Notes under the pieces: model-generated
The model's input: only the letters and a program-made list of their open reading frames with translations
Database searches by the model: none
What the model was told of the DNA's origin: nothing
Program-made: the position numbers and the translations under genes
NCBI GenBank assembly: GCA_032622095.1
Contig: CP136069.1
Location: 200,481,239 to 200,545,238 of the forward strand
DNA length: 64,000 nucleotides
From: Siphonodentalium dalli
Taxonomy: Eukaryota; Mollusca; Scaphopoda; Gadilida; Siphonodentaliidae
Direction: 5' to 3'
Part shown: one piece after another, positions 44,504 to 55,126 of the stretch
Numbering within the stretch: the stretch's first letter is position 1
Layout of the letters: every line of letters begins with the position of its first letter

Positions 44504-45075
44504 CCTTGTTGACAACAAACACCGTCATTCTTATATATTAATTAAATACAAGGACTCTCGATGGCGAAATAATTTTTTTTAGCTTATCACAGATAGTTGC
44601 TTCCCGAATCGAGAAGTAAATATTTACAATTGCGCGTAGTTCAGACGTGTTTTCTATGGAGTGGTAAGGTCGATTTGTTTGAAATTTTTGGCGATGTTAC
44701 TAGAATCCTATATTCCTCCAGTTGGCATAGCGCCTGAATACATGTACTAACATATTATTTGAACACACCCGAATAAGTACATATATGTCTTTAAAAACAA
44801 ATATGTATACATTTAAAAAACATGTTTATTCCTCATGACCCCAACCCTATTTTTTGAGAAATTTAATATAAAAAAAATAATACCTACTTATTTTATTTTT
44901 TTCCTACCACCTCCCAACATGTAAGCCAAAAAATCTGTAAACCAAGTAATAAAAAATAAATTGTCTAATGCCAATGAATACCTACAAAACAAATCTATGT
45001 AAACTGTCTATCTGTCTGTCTGATAATGGTTACCAACAAAACAGATTTAGTTGTAAACTTTATCTCTTGACCCAG

Positions 45076-45173
45076 GTACTCTCAAACCCATTTGATGATA
45101 TCATTCCTCGAGTCGTCAAAAAGGCAAAGGTCACAAAGGAAGACAAGAAAAAGAGTCAATCGAAAGCGACAAA
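45076..45173 (+). CDS. CWC27: CWC27 exon 5 (NPFDDIIPR segment)
   Basis: Ninety-eight bases between GACCCAG and GTATGT, ending in phase 2. It encodes VLSNPFDDIIPRVVKKAKVT and KEDKKKSQSKATK, with the last codon split. VL.NPFDDIIPR is the signature that follows the cyclophilin fold in CWC27. A lysine-rich linker comes next, as in other family members. Confidence 0.95.
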
Positions 45174-45349
45174 GTATGTTCTTATCCTTCATCCTATTCT
45201 GCTCTCTTTTGATTGGCTGAGGGCATGCCGCAACTCGCCTTGTCGCCCGTGTGGTGGGAACCATTTCAAGACTTGTGAGATGAGGCAATGAAAAGCTACT
45301 AAGTATGTTGTTTCACAGGGGTCCGGGAACTTTCATTTTTTTTTTATTA

Positions 45350-45472
45350 TATAACCCTTTCATGATGGGGGAAGTGGGCTGGTGCAGCATTATCAATACT
45401 GTGCCAGTTCGTTCTCTTATATACGCGAGTATCCCAAAGAAGCCTCGCATATATAAGAGAATGTACTTTTCA
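45350..45472. mobile_element. Double-hairpin MITE, left part only
   Basis: TAACCCTTTCATGATGGGG is followed by a GCTGGTGCAGCATT segment and one hairpin (CGTTCTCTTATATACGCGAG and its complement, 45411-45466). It stops before the second hairpin and right end. Confidence 0.65.
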
Positions 45473-46203
45473 GAATATTTTTCAGTCATTTGATTTGATT
45501 TGACCATTTTTCCCAATGTTTACCGTCAAGTTTTGATTAAACTTTGCCATCTTATTGGACTAATTGGATTTCTACCGGTAATTCCGCTGTAACAGTAATG
45601 TTTACATAAGAATGGTTTCAACATGTAAAATCTCATTATTGGAGAGTTATTAATAAAAGGCCAAAAAAGAAAGTGTTTTGGTTCTCGGGCTTTTTTTTTC
45701 TTCAAATCAATGAGGGAGGGAGGGTTTTATTTTTATTTTTTATTTTTTTCTGCGCATAGTAAGCATGGACAAAGATACCTTCCTCTGTCTAGTAATAACC
45801 AGAAAGGTAGAGGGAACTGTTATGCATATAAACTCATTTAGTCTTATACAAAAATGACATTGTACTACCAGTGTATGACTGGGATTACCTAACAATATAT
45901 AATGCCCCTGACATTAACAACTGTTATTGTTGTCTAAAAACTGATACCTCCCCATTCTAATATGTGATCCTGAATTTAGTCCTGTGCCTTCAATTGTATA
46001 AAGTTACAATTAGTGTAAGTTGTTCACAATGACTAATTGTAAGAAGAGCATGAGGATCAGCTAATCATTTTCTTAATTGTAGTCATCTACTTCATGTTGT
46101 AAGCCTGCAGGTCACTTTTTAACACATTACATGTTAGAGCTCAATGCGCACTATGTATATAATAACAATGTCAATCTATTTTTTCATGTACTTGCTTATA
46201 TGG
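45473..46203. other. Intron 5, no gene
   Basis: AT-rich with T runs near 45690-45750. No repeat or exon signal beyond exon 5. Confidence 0.4.
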
Positions 46204-46731
46204 TACTGTTATGCCCTAAGTAAATGACCCATTAACTGCAGTTATAATCTGTTTACAACTGCGGTTAAACCGTAACCGCACCGCAGTTATTTGCCGTAAC
46301 TGCGGTGGCATTGCAGTTACCTGCGGTTAGTTGACCGCAGTTAATAACCCTTAACTGCGGTTACACCACACGTAAACGTTAACCTTCCATTATTTGAATA
46401 TTTAATGGGAAAGAGAGGGGTACTAAATAGAAGATCCACAACAAAAAATATTGATATTGAAAGGGACACTGCCATGTTATTTGTGCTAACTTGTCTAACG
46501 AGCCTGGCAACTAAAACATGACACGCCATATACGCCATATGGTATCTGTTCCATTAAGAACGACATATACAGTACCGGTTTAACCGCGACGTATCCGTTT
46601 TAATCGCACAATTTATTCGGTTCTCTTGCGTTTTAAACGCTTCTTATAACCGCGGTTAGGTTAAAACGGAATGCAGTTAAACTGGGGTGCCACTTCAGTT
46701 AGATGGGCCATTTACTTAGGGCATAACAGTA
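46204..46731. mobile_element. MITE with CTGTTATGCCCTAAG ends, reference copy of the satellite-bearing family
   Basis: Spans 46206-46729 with TA on both sides. The inverted ends are CTGTTATGCCCTAAGTAAAT and its exact complement. The interior is full of AACTGCGGTTA / TAACCGCAGTTA motifs that pair with one another. The order of internal blocks matches the non-satellite parts of 30388-38783. No coding capacity. Confidence 0.8.
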
Positions 46732-46835
46732 GTTGTATCACAGACTTTTATGTTATTTGAAGATGGTTTGATCTTTACTCACTTTAACTTGTTCAGTCTG
46801 CTCTCGTTTGATTTTGTAATATTTTTTACATCCAG

Positions 46836-46905
46836 GAACTTCAGTTTGCTCTCGTTTGGCGAGGAAGCAGAAGAGGACGAAGAGGAAGTGGATCGGGTGA
46901 ACATG
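46836..46905 (+). CDS. CWC27: CWC27 exon 6 (acidic FSLLSFGEEAEE segment)
   Basis: Seventy bases between ACATCCAG and GTACAG. The first G completes the split lysine codon. It then encodes NFSLLSFGEEAEEDEEEVDR and VNM, ending in phase 0. KNFSLLSFGEEAEEEEEEV is strongly conserved in CWC27 and lies in the stretch after the cyclophilin fold. The downstream intron is only 299 bp. Confidence 0.95.
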
Positions 46906-46949
46906 GTACAGTACTGTTAAAAATAGTGTCCAACCATGGGTGAAAGAAT

Positions 46950-47135
46950 ACTCACATCCATTCAGTTCTTGTTGAGTTATGGGACTTAGTGTGAGAATGG
47001 ATTTTAATCTTTGCGTGACTGAATCCTTTGGCACAGCCTACAGGCCACATCCATCATCCGGCCATCGGCAAATTTAATCTTGATAGTCGGGGCAGTCTCT
47101 CTAGATGAGAGCTGTCAAATTTTTCCGAAATTAGT
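46950..47135. repeat. Fragment of the 26690-type dispersed repeat, in intron 6
   Basis: GAATGGATTTTAATCTTTGC, CCTTTGGCACAGCCTA, GGCCACATCCATCAT and TCTCTAGATGAGAGCTGTCA parallel the segments near 26905-27010. It makes up most of this short intron. Confidence 0.6.
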
Positions 47136-47204
47136 CAAAAAAAACATGAAGACTAAGAATAAAAGTTTCACTGTCTGATTGATTTATTGTTACTATGGTT
47201 ACAG

Positions 47205-47336
47205 GACATGAAGATTAAGAGTATGAGCAGCCACGATCTATTGTTAAACGACCACAAACTGAGCTGTGTATCGTACGGTGACAAGGGTTCCAAAAGAAAA
47301 CTTGACGATGGAGATATTGATGGAGAGAGTTTACCA
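47205..47336 (+). CDS. CWC27: CWC27 exon 7 (last exon found)
   Basis: Forty-four codons between GGTTACAG and GTGAGT, phase 0. It encodes DMKIKSMSSHDLLLNDHKLS, CVSYGDKGSKRKLDDGDIDG and ESLP. The K.KS.SSHDLL.DD..LS pattern fits the family. A consensus donor follows, so the gene continues. The remaining C-terminal part (the RERIAKKLKK region and the NKRRREESKKL tail in relatives) was not found between here and 64000 and is presumed beyond the window. Confidence 0.93.
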
Positions 47337-47361
47337 GTGAGTAACATGACCCCATCCAAGT

Positions 47362-47475
47362 CTTGAAATAGTGTCTGTCATTTGCAGAATGAGGTCCCCC
47401 CCCAGAGAGTGAATTTAGTGACGATATCCCACACAGTGGGCTAGCATCATCAAATTCACCCTCTGGGTAGGTTCT
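47362..47475. mobile_element. GAGGTCCCC hairpin element, right arm damaged
   Basis: Starts 26 bp after exon 7 with CTTGAAATAGTGTCTGTCAT and the usual GCAGAATGAGGTCCCC arm. The right arm (AAATTCACCCTCTGGG) breaks off before GACCTCATTCTGC. Confidence 0.7.
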
Positions 47476-47531
47476 TAGCTTAGGACTCATCTTCTCGGAA
47501 GTATCTATAGTCTCAAATTAACATTATTATT

Positions 47532-47674
47532 AGTTATCTTCGGCAATATTGGGGGTACATGGAGATTTAATACCTGGATGTCGATTTTAGACCCCAAGGC
47601 GGAGCCGAGGGGTTCAAAAAGAGACATCCAGGTATTAAATCTCCATATACCCCATGATGTTGCCTGAGATAACG
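47532..47674. repeat. Foldback element with GGCGGAGCCGAGG centre
   Basis: AGTTATCTTCGGCAATATTG and TGGAGATTTAATACCTGGAT pair with the complementary segments to 47674. The apex region contains CCAAGGCGGAGCCGAGGGG. Copies that lack the outer left arm occur at about 51346 and 54212. Confidence 0.8.
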
Positions 47675-47785
47675 ATTTTGTCCCCACAACAATAACCATG
47701 TCTCCTTAATTTAAGTGTGTTTATCATAGGTTATCCGATTAATTCACACCAATAAGAATAATTCAGTAGCTGACCTAAGGATCCG

Positions 47786-48089
47786 GTGTTAGGTGATGTC
47801 AAATTCGGCGTGCGAGAGCAACGTCACGATTGGCGGAAACTGCCAGTTCAAGGGTCATTCATATACCCCCGATGTTTCACGTGCTCATATACCCCCGATG
47901 TTTGGCGCACGTTCTCTTATACACCTGTCAAGGATGATGTGGGACATGGTGATTTAAACGTGGCGTTGTAGCCAATCAGATTGCTAGTTACAACCGGATG
48001 TGCGGACAATTTCATTTAATTTTCCCCTTCTGTTCAGTTTCTATATATCCCCTAATTTGCAGAAGATAAAATGCATAATCGAGGTGAAT
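47786..48089. other. Non-coding leader of the tandem block
   Basis: The segment starting TTAGGTGATGTCAAATTCGG recurs at 51555 and 54421 with only a few differences. Short frames in it are not conserved beyond the duplication itself. Confidence 0.6.
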
Positions 48090-49395
48090 TTAACCCTTTA
48101 CCCAACAGAACGGCCCTGTGCCAATGCATTCTCTTATATATGCGAGTCGACCATAGGTCGCCTCGCATATATAAGAGAATGCATTGGCTTAACACATTAA
48201 AAATTATAAAATTGTTAAAGAATGTAAGAAAAAATGGTAAAAAGTATTAAAAAAAGATTTTTTTTAGGCCAATGCATTCTCTTATATATGCGAGGCGACC
48301 TATGGTCGACTCGCATATATAAGAGAATGCATTGGCACAGGGCATAACTGTAACCATCACAATGTGGTCAATGAGCCGGTTCCAATGATATCCATATTTG
48401 TATGGTTTTATTGAGACAGACCCAAGATAATTTAGGCTGTTGCAGCTTTATTTGGCCGGTTTTGGCCGGTTTGTTGGGTAAGAAGGGTTAATTTTCCCCT
48501 TCTGTTCAGTTTCTATATATCCCCTAATTTGCAGAAGATAAAATGCATAATCGAGGTGACTTTAACCCTTTACCCAACAGAACGGCCCTGTGCCAATGCA
48601 TTCTCTTATATATGCGAGTCGACCATAGGTCGCCTCGCATATATAAGAGAATGCATTGGCTTAACACATTAAAAATTATAAAATTGTTAAAGAATGTAGG
48701 CCAATGCATTCTCTTATATATGCGAGGCGACCTATGGTCGACTCGCATATATAAGAGAATGCATTGGCACAGGGCATAACTGTAACCAACACAATTTGGT
48801 CAATGAGCCGGTTCCAATGATATCCATATTTGTATGGTTTTATTGAGACAGACCCAAGATAATTTAGGCTGTTGCAGCTTTATTTGGCCGGTTTTGGCCG
48901 GTTTGTTGGGTAAGAAGGGTTAAATTTCCCCTTCTGTTCAGTTTCTATATATCCCCTAATTTGCAGAAGATAAAATGCATAATCGAGGTGACTTTAACCC
49001 TTTACCCAACAGAACGGCCCTGTGCCAATGCATTCTCTTATATATGCGAGTCGACCATAGGTCGCCTCGCATATATAAGAGAATGCATTGGCTTAACACA
49101 TTAAAAATTATAAAATTGTTAAAGAATGTAAGAAAAAATGGTAAAAAGTGTTAAAAAAAGATTTTTTTTAGGCCAATGCATTCTCTTATATATGCGAGGC
49201 GACCTATGGTCGACTCGCATATATAAGAGAATGCATTGGCACAGGGCATAACTGTAACCATCACAATGTGGTCAATGAGCCGGTTCCAATGATATCCATA
49301 TTTGTATGGTTTTATTGAGACAGACCCAAGATAATTTAGGCTGTTGAAGCTTTATTTGGCCGTTTTTGGCCGGTTTGTTGGGTAAGAAGGGTTAA
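48090..49395. mobile_element. Three tandem double-hairpin MITEs, TTAACCCTTTACCCAACA ends
   Basis: Copies at 48090-48491, 48562-48923 and 48994-49395 each begin TTAACCCTTTACCCAACAGA and end TGTTGGGTAAGAAGGGTTAA. Each carries two 65-70-bp hairpins with CCAATGCATTCTCTTATATA arms around a CGACCATAGGTCG-type apex. The joining segment (TTTTCCCCTTCTGTTCAG through AATCGAGGTGAC) repeats with them, so the amplified unit is about 430-470 bp. The middle copy lacks about 40 bp between its hairpins. Confidence 0.88.
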
Positions 49396-49718
49396 TTTTC
49401 CCCTTCTGTTCAGTTTCTATATATCCCCTAATTTGCAGAAGATAAAATGCATAATCGAGGTGACTTTAATATGAGTGAATATCACCAACTTCAACTGGGT
49501 AACTTCAATCTGAGTCTAGGTCTCTCATAGCAGTTGAGGACTAAGCGGGATGAGGTTCCAGAGGTGACTTTGGTGATGCTAGCGATCCCTGTGTGGGATA
49601 GCATCACTAAATTCACCCTATGGGGACCTCATTCTGCGAATCAAATATTTGCCTGCTTTCAGTCAATTTTTTGGACTGAAATGGTCATAAGTTTGAATAT
49701 TTCCAAACTTAGGGAGGT

Positions 49719-50256
49719 GCACAGACATATATGTAATTTGCCTCATATACCACAAAGGAGCACGGCGGGTTAGTGTGATTGACAGCTCAAAAGAGCATTG
49801 CGCAAATGCCCTAAGGGAAAACACAAAGGCGCATGGGCGTGGTTTACTCCTTTCACGCGCCGAAGTCGTGCGGAATTGGATTACATGTTGTCACAAACAG
49901 GCATGGGCGTGGTCTTCTAAGACGCGTGTTGGTAATTATGATCACATCGTGCGTGAATCGGATTAGGACCAGACAAATGGCAGTGCCTAACTAAACATTT
50001 GCGCATGTGCATAATAACACATTAACGCATGCCATAAAAACATTATTCAATGCGCAAATGTCGATGCCGTAATAAGATTATGCTACATTCGCGCATGCCA
50101 TATATTGAGTAATAATTAACGAACTACAACATTTTTGTCCCATCACCATTTATTCGAGCTTTGGACCGACAAGTTAAACTTGGCTGGGTTAGACATATGT
50201 TTGTCATTAATTTTTTTTTTTTTTAAACTTGATACTATTTTTTTCAAGTTGTCATC

Positions 50257-50295
<39 letters not shown>

Positions 50296-51033
50296 TGTAT
50301 ACGAACATCAATGAAAACAATTACATACACAATCTTATTATAATAGCGCCGACAATTTACTTTTATACAAAGTATTATCAAAGAAAATGATTTCTGTATT
50401 TAATTTAATTGTTCTAGTTTTACGTATATGTATGACTAAATGATATCACATTGAAACATTATTCAATGCGCAAATGTCGGTGCTATATAATAAGATTGTT
50501 ATACGAGAACAAAACATGTAGAATATATTATCATAATCTGTTCAGTTATTTTGTTGCAGTCTCTGCTTTGCCGCGATTTCTAATAGCCAGAAAAACCGAA
50601 GCATGAATGATCAAATTGGCTGGCGCCATGTATGTTAACTGGTTCTGTATACGTCGCAATCCACTATTGGCCTGTTCAACAACTTGGCTATTTATGCCAC
50701 GGACACTTGTATCAGATTTATAGGTATCCATGCTGTATCCTAATGTACACCCTATGTGGCCACGGAAATGCATTCTATCCACACTGGTAACCAAGACGCG
50801 GTCTTTCCTAGCACTTCCTGTTATAGACGGCAAAGAGACGGGGACAGGTTCTTCTTGAATTTTGGTAACTAAATCCCGCCGATCCCGCCTCAATATAACT
50901 GTCAGCGCCTGCGGGTTTGTCAATACAGGAATCACGTTACCGCAGAGCCACACAATGCTCCTTTGTCGGCTTAACTACGGCAAAACGCTGTGCGCCTTTG
51001 TGTTAATCCCGCTAAATTACATACCTCGCACAG
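49719..51033. mobile_element. 1.3 kb DNA transposon with 6-bp target duplication, copy 1
   Basis: GCACAG flanks the element at 49719-49724 and 51028-51033. The related unit at 55370-55375 has a single GCACAG and nothing between, that is, the empty site. The element (49725-51027) has imperfect inverted ends sharing TATGTAATTT, then CACAAAGG-GCAC-GCG. It contains a T run of 34 (50260-50293), a repeated AACATTATTCAATGCGCAAA, and a minus-strand frame that looks like a transposase C-terminus. Confidence 0.8.
50546..50953 (-). CDS. Transposase-like C-terminal fragment, copy 1
   Basis: About 135 codons, no good ATG (the frame is open from a GTG near 50953). It contains WLCGNVIPVLTNPQALTVIL, then RVLVTSVDRMHFRGHIGCTL and GINSQVVEQANSGLRRIQNQ followed by LTYMAPANLIIHASVFLAIR. 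The block VVEQANSGLRRIQNQLTYM resembles the last catalytic-glutamate region of some DDE transposases of the KDZ group (a comparison from memory). The N-terminal part is missing. An upstream frame (VKPTKEHC) would join only after a one-base shift. Confidence 0.4.
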   Translation of the reverse strand: MWLCGNVIPVLTNPQALTVILRRDRRDLVTKIQEEPVPVSLPSITGSARKDRVLVTSVDRMHFRGHIGCTLGYSMDTYKSDTSVRGINSQVVEQANSGLRRIQNQLTYMAPANLIIHASVFLAIRNRGKAETATK

Positions 51034-51252
51034 AGGTGTGTCATTAAAACAAATAAAAAAAACATTGCAGGTCATTTGGGTTTTTGATGCAAATATAATT
51101 TGAAATGGGACACCTATATCCGCAGGGGGTGAAATTTCAGTCCATGCGACAAACTAAATATCTCAAATCAGCCTAAATTCTGTACACCTATCGAAATATA
51201 AGTGGTTAAAATCAAGGAATTGCAATTGTGTTTTTATTTTGACTAATATTGA

Positions 51253-51345
51253 TAGGATAACACTTTCATGACTGGAGATTCCTGAAATTTTGCGAAAAAC
51301 CCTTTGCCAGTGCATTCATTTATAAATAAGAGAATAAATTGGCTG
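51253..51345. mobile_element. Truncated double-hairpin MITE
   Basis: ATAACACTTTCATGACTGGA followed by CCTTTGCCAGTGCATTCATT and AATAAATTGGC. It then joins directly to the foldback interior at TGGATGTCGATTTTAGACCC. The intact form is at 55590-55826. The same truncated join is present at 54119-54211. Confidence 0.75.
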
Positions 51346-51858
51346 GATGTCGATTTTAGACCCCAAGGCGGAGCCGAGGGGTTCAAAAAGAGACATCCAG
51401 GTATTAAATCTGCATATACCCCATGATGTTGCCTGAGATAAGGATTTCGTCCCCACAACAATAACCATGTCTCCTTAATTTAAGTGTGTTTTTCATAGGT
51501 TATCCGATTAATTCACACCAATAAGAATAATTCAGTAGCTGACCTAAGGATCCGGTGTTAGGTGATGTCAAATTCGGCGTGCGAGAGCAACGTCACGATT
51601 GGCGGAAACTGCCAGTTCAAGGGTCATTCATATACCCCCGATGTTTCACGTGCTCATATAGCCCCGATGTTTGGCGCACGTTCTCTTATACACCTGTCAA
51701 GGATGATGTGGGACATGGTGATTTAAACGTGGCGTTGTAGCCAATCAGATTGCTAGTTACAACCGGATGTGGGGACAATTTCATTTAATTTTCCCCTTCT
51801 GTTCAGTTTCTATATATCCCCTAATTTGCAGAAGATAAAATGCATAATCGAGGTGACT

Positions 51859-52262
51859 TTAACCCTTTACCCAACAGAACGGCCCTGTGCCAATGCATTC
51901 TCTTATATATGTGAGTCGACCATAGGTCGCCTCGCATATATAAGAGAATGCATTGGCTTAACACATTAAAAATTATAAAATTGTTAAAGAATGTAAGAAA
52001 AAATGGTAAAAAGTGTTAAAAAAAGATTATTTTTTTAGGCCAATGCATTCTCTTATATATGCGAGGCGACCTATGGTCGACTCGCATATATAAGAGAATG
52101 CATTGGCACAGGGCATAACTATAACTATCACAATGTGGTCAATGAGCCGGTTCCAATGATATCCATATTTGTATGGTTCTATTGAGACAGACCCAAGATA
52201 ATTTAGGCTGTTGCAGCTTTATTTGGCCGTTTTTGGCCGGTTTGTTGGGTAAGAAGGGTTAA
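51859..52262. mobile_element. Double-hairpin MITE, TTAACCCTTTACCC ends
   Basis: Complete copy with two hairpins (51888-51957 and 52038-52107), same ends as the 48090 series. Confidence 0.85.
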
Positions 52263-52585
52263 TTTTCCCCTTCTGTTCAGTTTCTATATATCCCCTAATT
52301 TGCAGAAGATAAAATGCATAATCGAGGTGACTTTAATATGAGTGAATATCACCAACTTCAACTGGGTAACTTCAATCTGAGTCTAGGTCTCTCATAGCAG
52401 TTGAGGACTAAGCGGGATGAGGTTCCAGAGGTGACTTTGGTGATGCTAGCGATCCCTGTGTGGGATAGCATCACTAAATTCACCCTATGGGGACCTCATT
52501 CTGCGAATCAAATATTTGCCTGCTTTCAGTCAATTTTTTGGACTGAAATGGTCATAAGTTTGAATATTTCCAAACTTAGGGAGGT

Positions 52586-53123
52586 GCACAGACATATATG
52601 TAATTTGCCTCATATACCACAAAGGAGCACGGCGGGTTAGTGTGATTGACAGCTCAAAAGAGCATTGCGCAAATGCCCTAAGGGAAAACACAAAGGCGCA
52701 TGGGCGTGGTTTACTCCTTTCACGCGCCGAAGTCGTGCGGAATTGGATTACATGTTGTCACAAACAGGCATGGGCGTGGTCTTCTAAGACGCGTGTTGGT
52801 AATTATGATCACATCGTGCGTGAATCGGATTAGGACCAGACAAATGGCAGTGCCTAACTAAACATTTGCGCATGTGCATAATAACACATTAACGCATGCC
52901 ATAAAAACATTATTCAATGCGCAAATGTCGATGCCGTAATAAGATTATGCTACATTCGCGCATGCCATATATTGAGTAATAATTAACGAACTACAACATT
53001 TTTGTCCCATCACCATTTATTCGAGCTTTGGACCGACAAGTTAAACTTGGCTGGGTTAGACATATGTTTGTCATTAATTTTTTTTTTTTTTAAACTTGAT
53101 ACTATTTTTTTCAAGTTGTCATC

Positions 53124-53161
<38 letters not shown>

Positions 53162-53899
53162 TGTATACGAACATCAATGAAAACAATTACATACACAATC
53201 TTATTATAATAGCGCCGACAATTCACTTTTATACAAAGTATTATCAAAGAAAATGATTTCTGTATTTAATTTAATTGTTCTAGTTTTACGTATATGTATG
53301 ACTAAATGATATCACATTGAAACATTATTCAATGCGCAAATGTCGGTGCTATATAATAAGATTGTTATACGAGAACAAAACATGTAGAATATATTATCAT
53401 AATCTGTTCAGTTATTTTGTTGCAGTCTCTGCTTTGCCGCGATTTCTAATAGCCAGAAAAACCGAAGCATGAATGATCAAATTGGCTGGCGCCATGTATG
53501 TTAACTGGTTCTGTATACGTCGCAATCCACTATTGGCCTGTTCAACAACTTGGCTATTTATGCCACGGACACTTGTATCAGATTTATAGGTATCCATGCT
53601 GTATCCTAATGTACACCCTATGTGGCCACGGAAATGCATTCTATCCACACTGGTAACCAAGACGCGGTCTTTCCTAGCACTTCCTGTTATAGACGGCAAA
53701 GAGACGGGGACAGGTTCTTCTTGAATTTTGGTAACTAAATCCCGCCGATCCCGCCTCAATATAACTGTCAGCGCCTGCGGGTTTGTCAATACAGGAATCA
53801 CGTTACCGCAGAGCCACACAATGCTCCTTTGTCGGCTTAACTACGGCAAAACGCTGTGCGCCTTTGTGTTAATCCCGCTAAATTACATACCTCGCACAG
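52586..53899. mobile_element. 1.3 kb DNA transposon with 6-bp target duplication, copy 2
   Basis: GCACAG at 52586-52591 and 53894-53899; element 52592-53893. Same content as copy 1, with a T run of 33 (53127-53159). Confidence 0.8.
53412..53819 (-). CDS. Transposase-like C-terminal fragment, copy 2
   Basis: Same 135-codon frame as at 50546-50953, with no amino-acid difference between the two translations. The identity reflects recent duplication and does not by itself show selection. The same doubts about its start and family apply. Confidence 0.4.
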   Translation of the reverse strand: MWLCGNVIPVLTNPQALTVILRRDRRDLVTKIQEEPVPVSLPSITGSARKDRVLVTSVDRMHFRGHIGCTLGYSMDTYKSDTSVRGINSQVVEQANSGLRRIQNQLTYMAPANLIIHASVFLAIRNRGKAETATK

Positions 53900-55126
53900 A
53901 GGTGTGTCATTAAAACAAATAAAAAAAACATTGCAGGTCATTTGGGTTTTTGATGCAAATATAATTTGAAATGGGACACCTATATCCGCAGGGGGTGAAA
54001 TTTCAGTCCATGCGACAAACTAAATATCTCAAATCAGCCTAAATTCTGTACACCTATCGAAATATAAGTGGTTAAAATCAAGGAATTGCAATTGTGTTTT
54101 TATTTTGACTAATATTGATAGGATAACACTTTCATGACTGGAGATTCCTGAAATTTTGCGAAAAACCCTTTGCCAGTGCATTCATTTATAAATAAGAGAA
54201 TAAATTGGCTGGATGTCGATTTTAGACCCCAAGGCGGAGCCGAGGGGTTCAAAAAGAGACATCCAGGTATTAAATCTGCATATACCCCATGATGTTGCCT
54301 GAGATAAGGATTTCGTCCCCACAACAATAACCATGTCTCCTTAATTTAAGTGTGTTTTTCATAGGTTATCCGATTAATTCACACCAATAAGAATAATTCA
54401 GTAGCTGACCTAAGGATCCGGTGTTAGGTGATGTCAAATTCGGCGTGCGAGAGCAACGTCACGATTGGCGGAAACTGCCAGTTCAAGGGTCATTCATATA
54501 CCCCCGATGTTTCACGTGCTCATATAGCCCCGATGTTTGGCGCACGTTCTCTTATACACCTGTCAAGGATGATGTGGGACATGGTGATTTAAACGTGGCG
54601 TTGTAGCCAATCAGATTGCTAGTTACAACCGGATGTGGGGACAATTTCATTTAATTTTCCCCTTCTGTTCAGTTTCTATATATCCCCTAATTTGCAGAAG
54701 ATAAAATGCATAATCGAGGTGACTTTAACCCTTTACCCAACAGAACGGCCCTGTGCCAATGCATTCTCTTATATATGTGAGTCGACCATAGGTCGCCTCG
54801 CATATATAAGAGAATGCATTGGCTTAACACATTAAAAATTATAAAATTGTTAAAGAATGTAAGAAAAAATGGTAAAAAGTGTTAAAAAAAGATTATTTTT
54901 TTAGGCCAATGCATTCTCTTATATATGCGAGGCGACCTATGGTCGACTCGCATATATAAGAGAATGCATTGGCACAGGGCATAACTATAACTATCACAAT
55001 GTGGTCAATGAGCCGGTTCCAATGATATCCATATTTGTATGGTTCTATTGAGACAGACCCAAGATAATTTAGGCTGTTGCAGCTTTATTTGGCCGTTTTT
55101 GGCCGGTTTGTTGGGTAAAGGGCTAA

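Larger units (their letters stand above)
43549..44793. repeat. Repeat P, expanded copy
   Basis: Same body as 28266-28648 (TTGCTCAAAGTAGT, ACCGTCATTCTTA, GGTCGATTTGTTTGA, CCAGTTGGCATAGCGCCTGA, ATATGTCTTTAA), but with the 55-bp unit amplified and a hairpin element inserted at 44259-44503. Elements with a central or terminal tandem array recall the non-autonomous pearl-type elements of bivalves. That comparison is inference. Confidence 0.75.
49394..52260. repeat. 2.87 kb tandem duplication, unit 1
   Basis: Nearly identical by eye to 52261-55118, with an offset of 2866-2867 bp throughout. It contains a GAGGTCCCC-type hairpin (49540-49637), the 1.3 kb transposon, a truncated double-hairpin MITE joined to a truncated foldback (near 51346), and one complete MITE (51859-52262). 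Confidence 0.93.
52261..55118. repeat. 2.87 kb tandem duplication, unit 2
   Basis: Second copy of 49394-52260. It differs by isolated substitutions (for example AATTTAC at 50350 against AATTCAC at 53221) and one T in the long T run. Its final MITE (54725-55120) lacks the last bases of the right end. Confidence 0.93.

Noticed and set aside
45284-45320. Second copy of the exon 5 end (GAAAAGCTACTAAGTATGTT against GAAAGCGACAAAGTATGTT)
   Set aside because: Only about 20 bases with several mismatches. It may be chance, unlike the longer exon 2 echo.
48543-48779. Mirror-image frames on both strands near 48.5 kb
   Set aside because: They are translations of the palindromic hairpins, which read alike on both strands.
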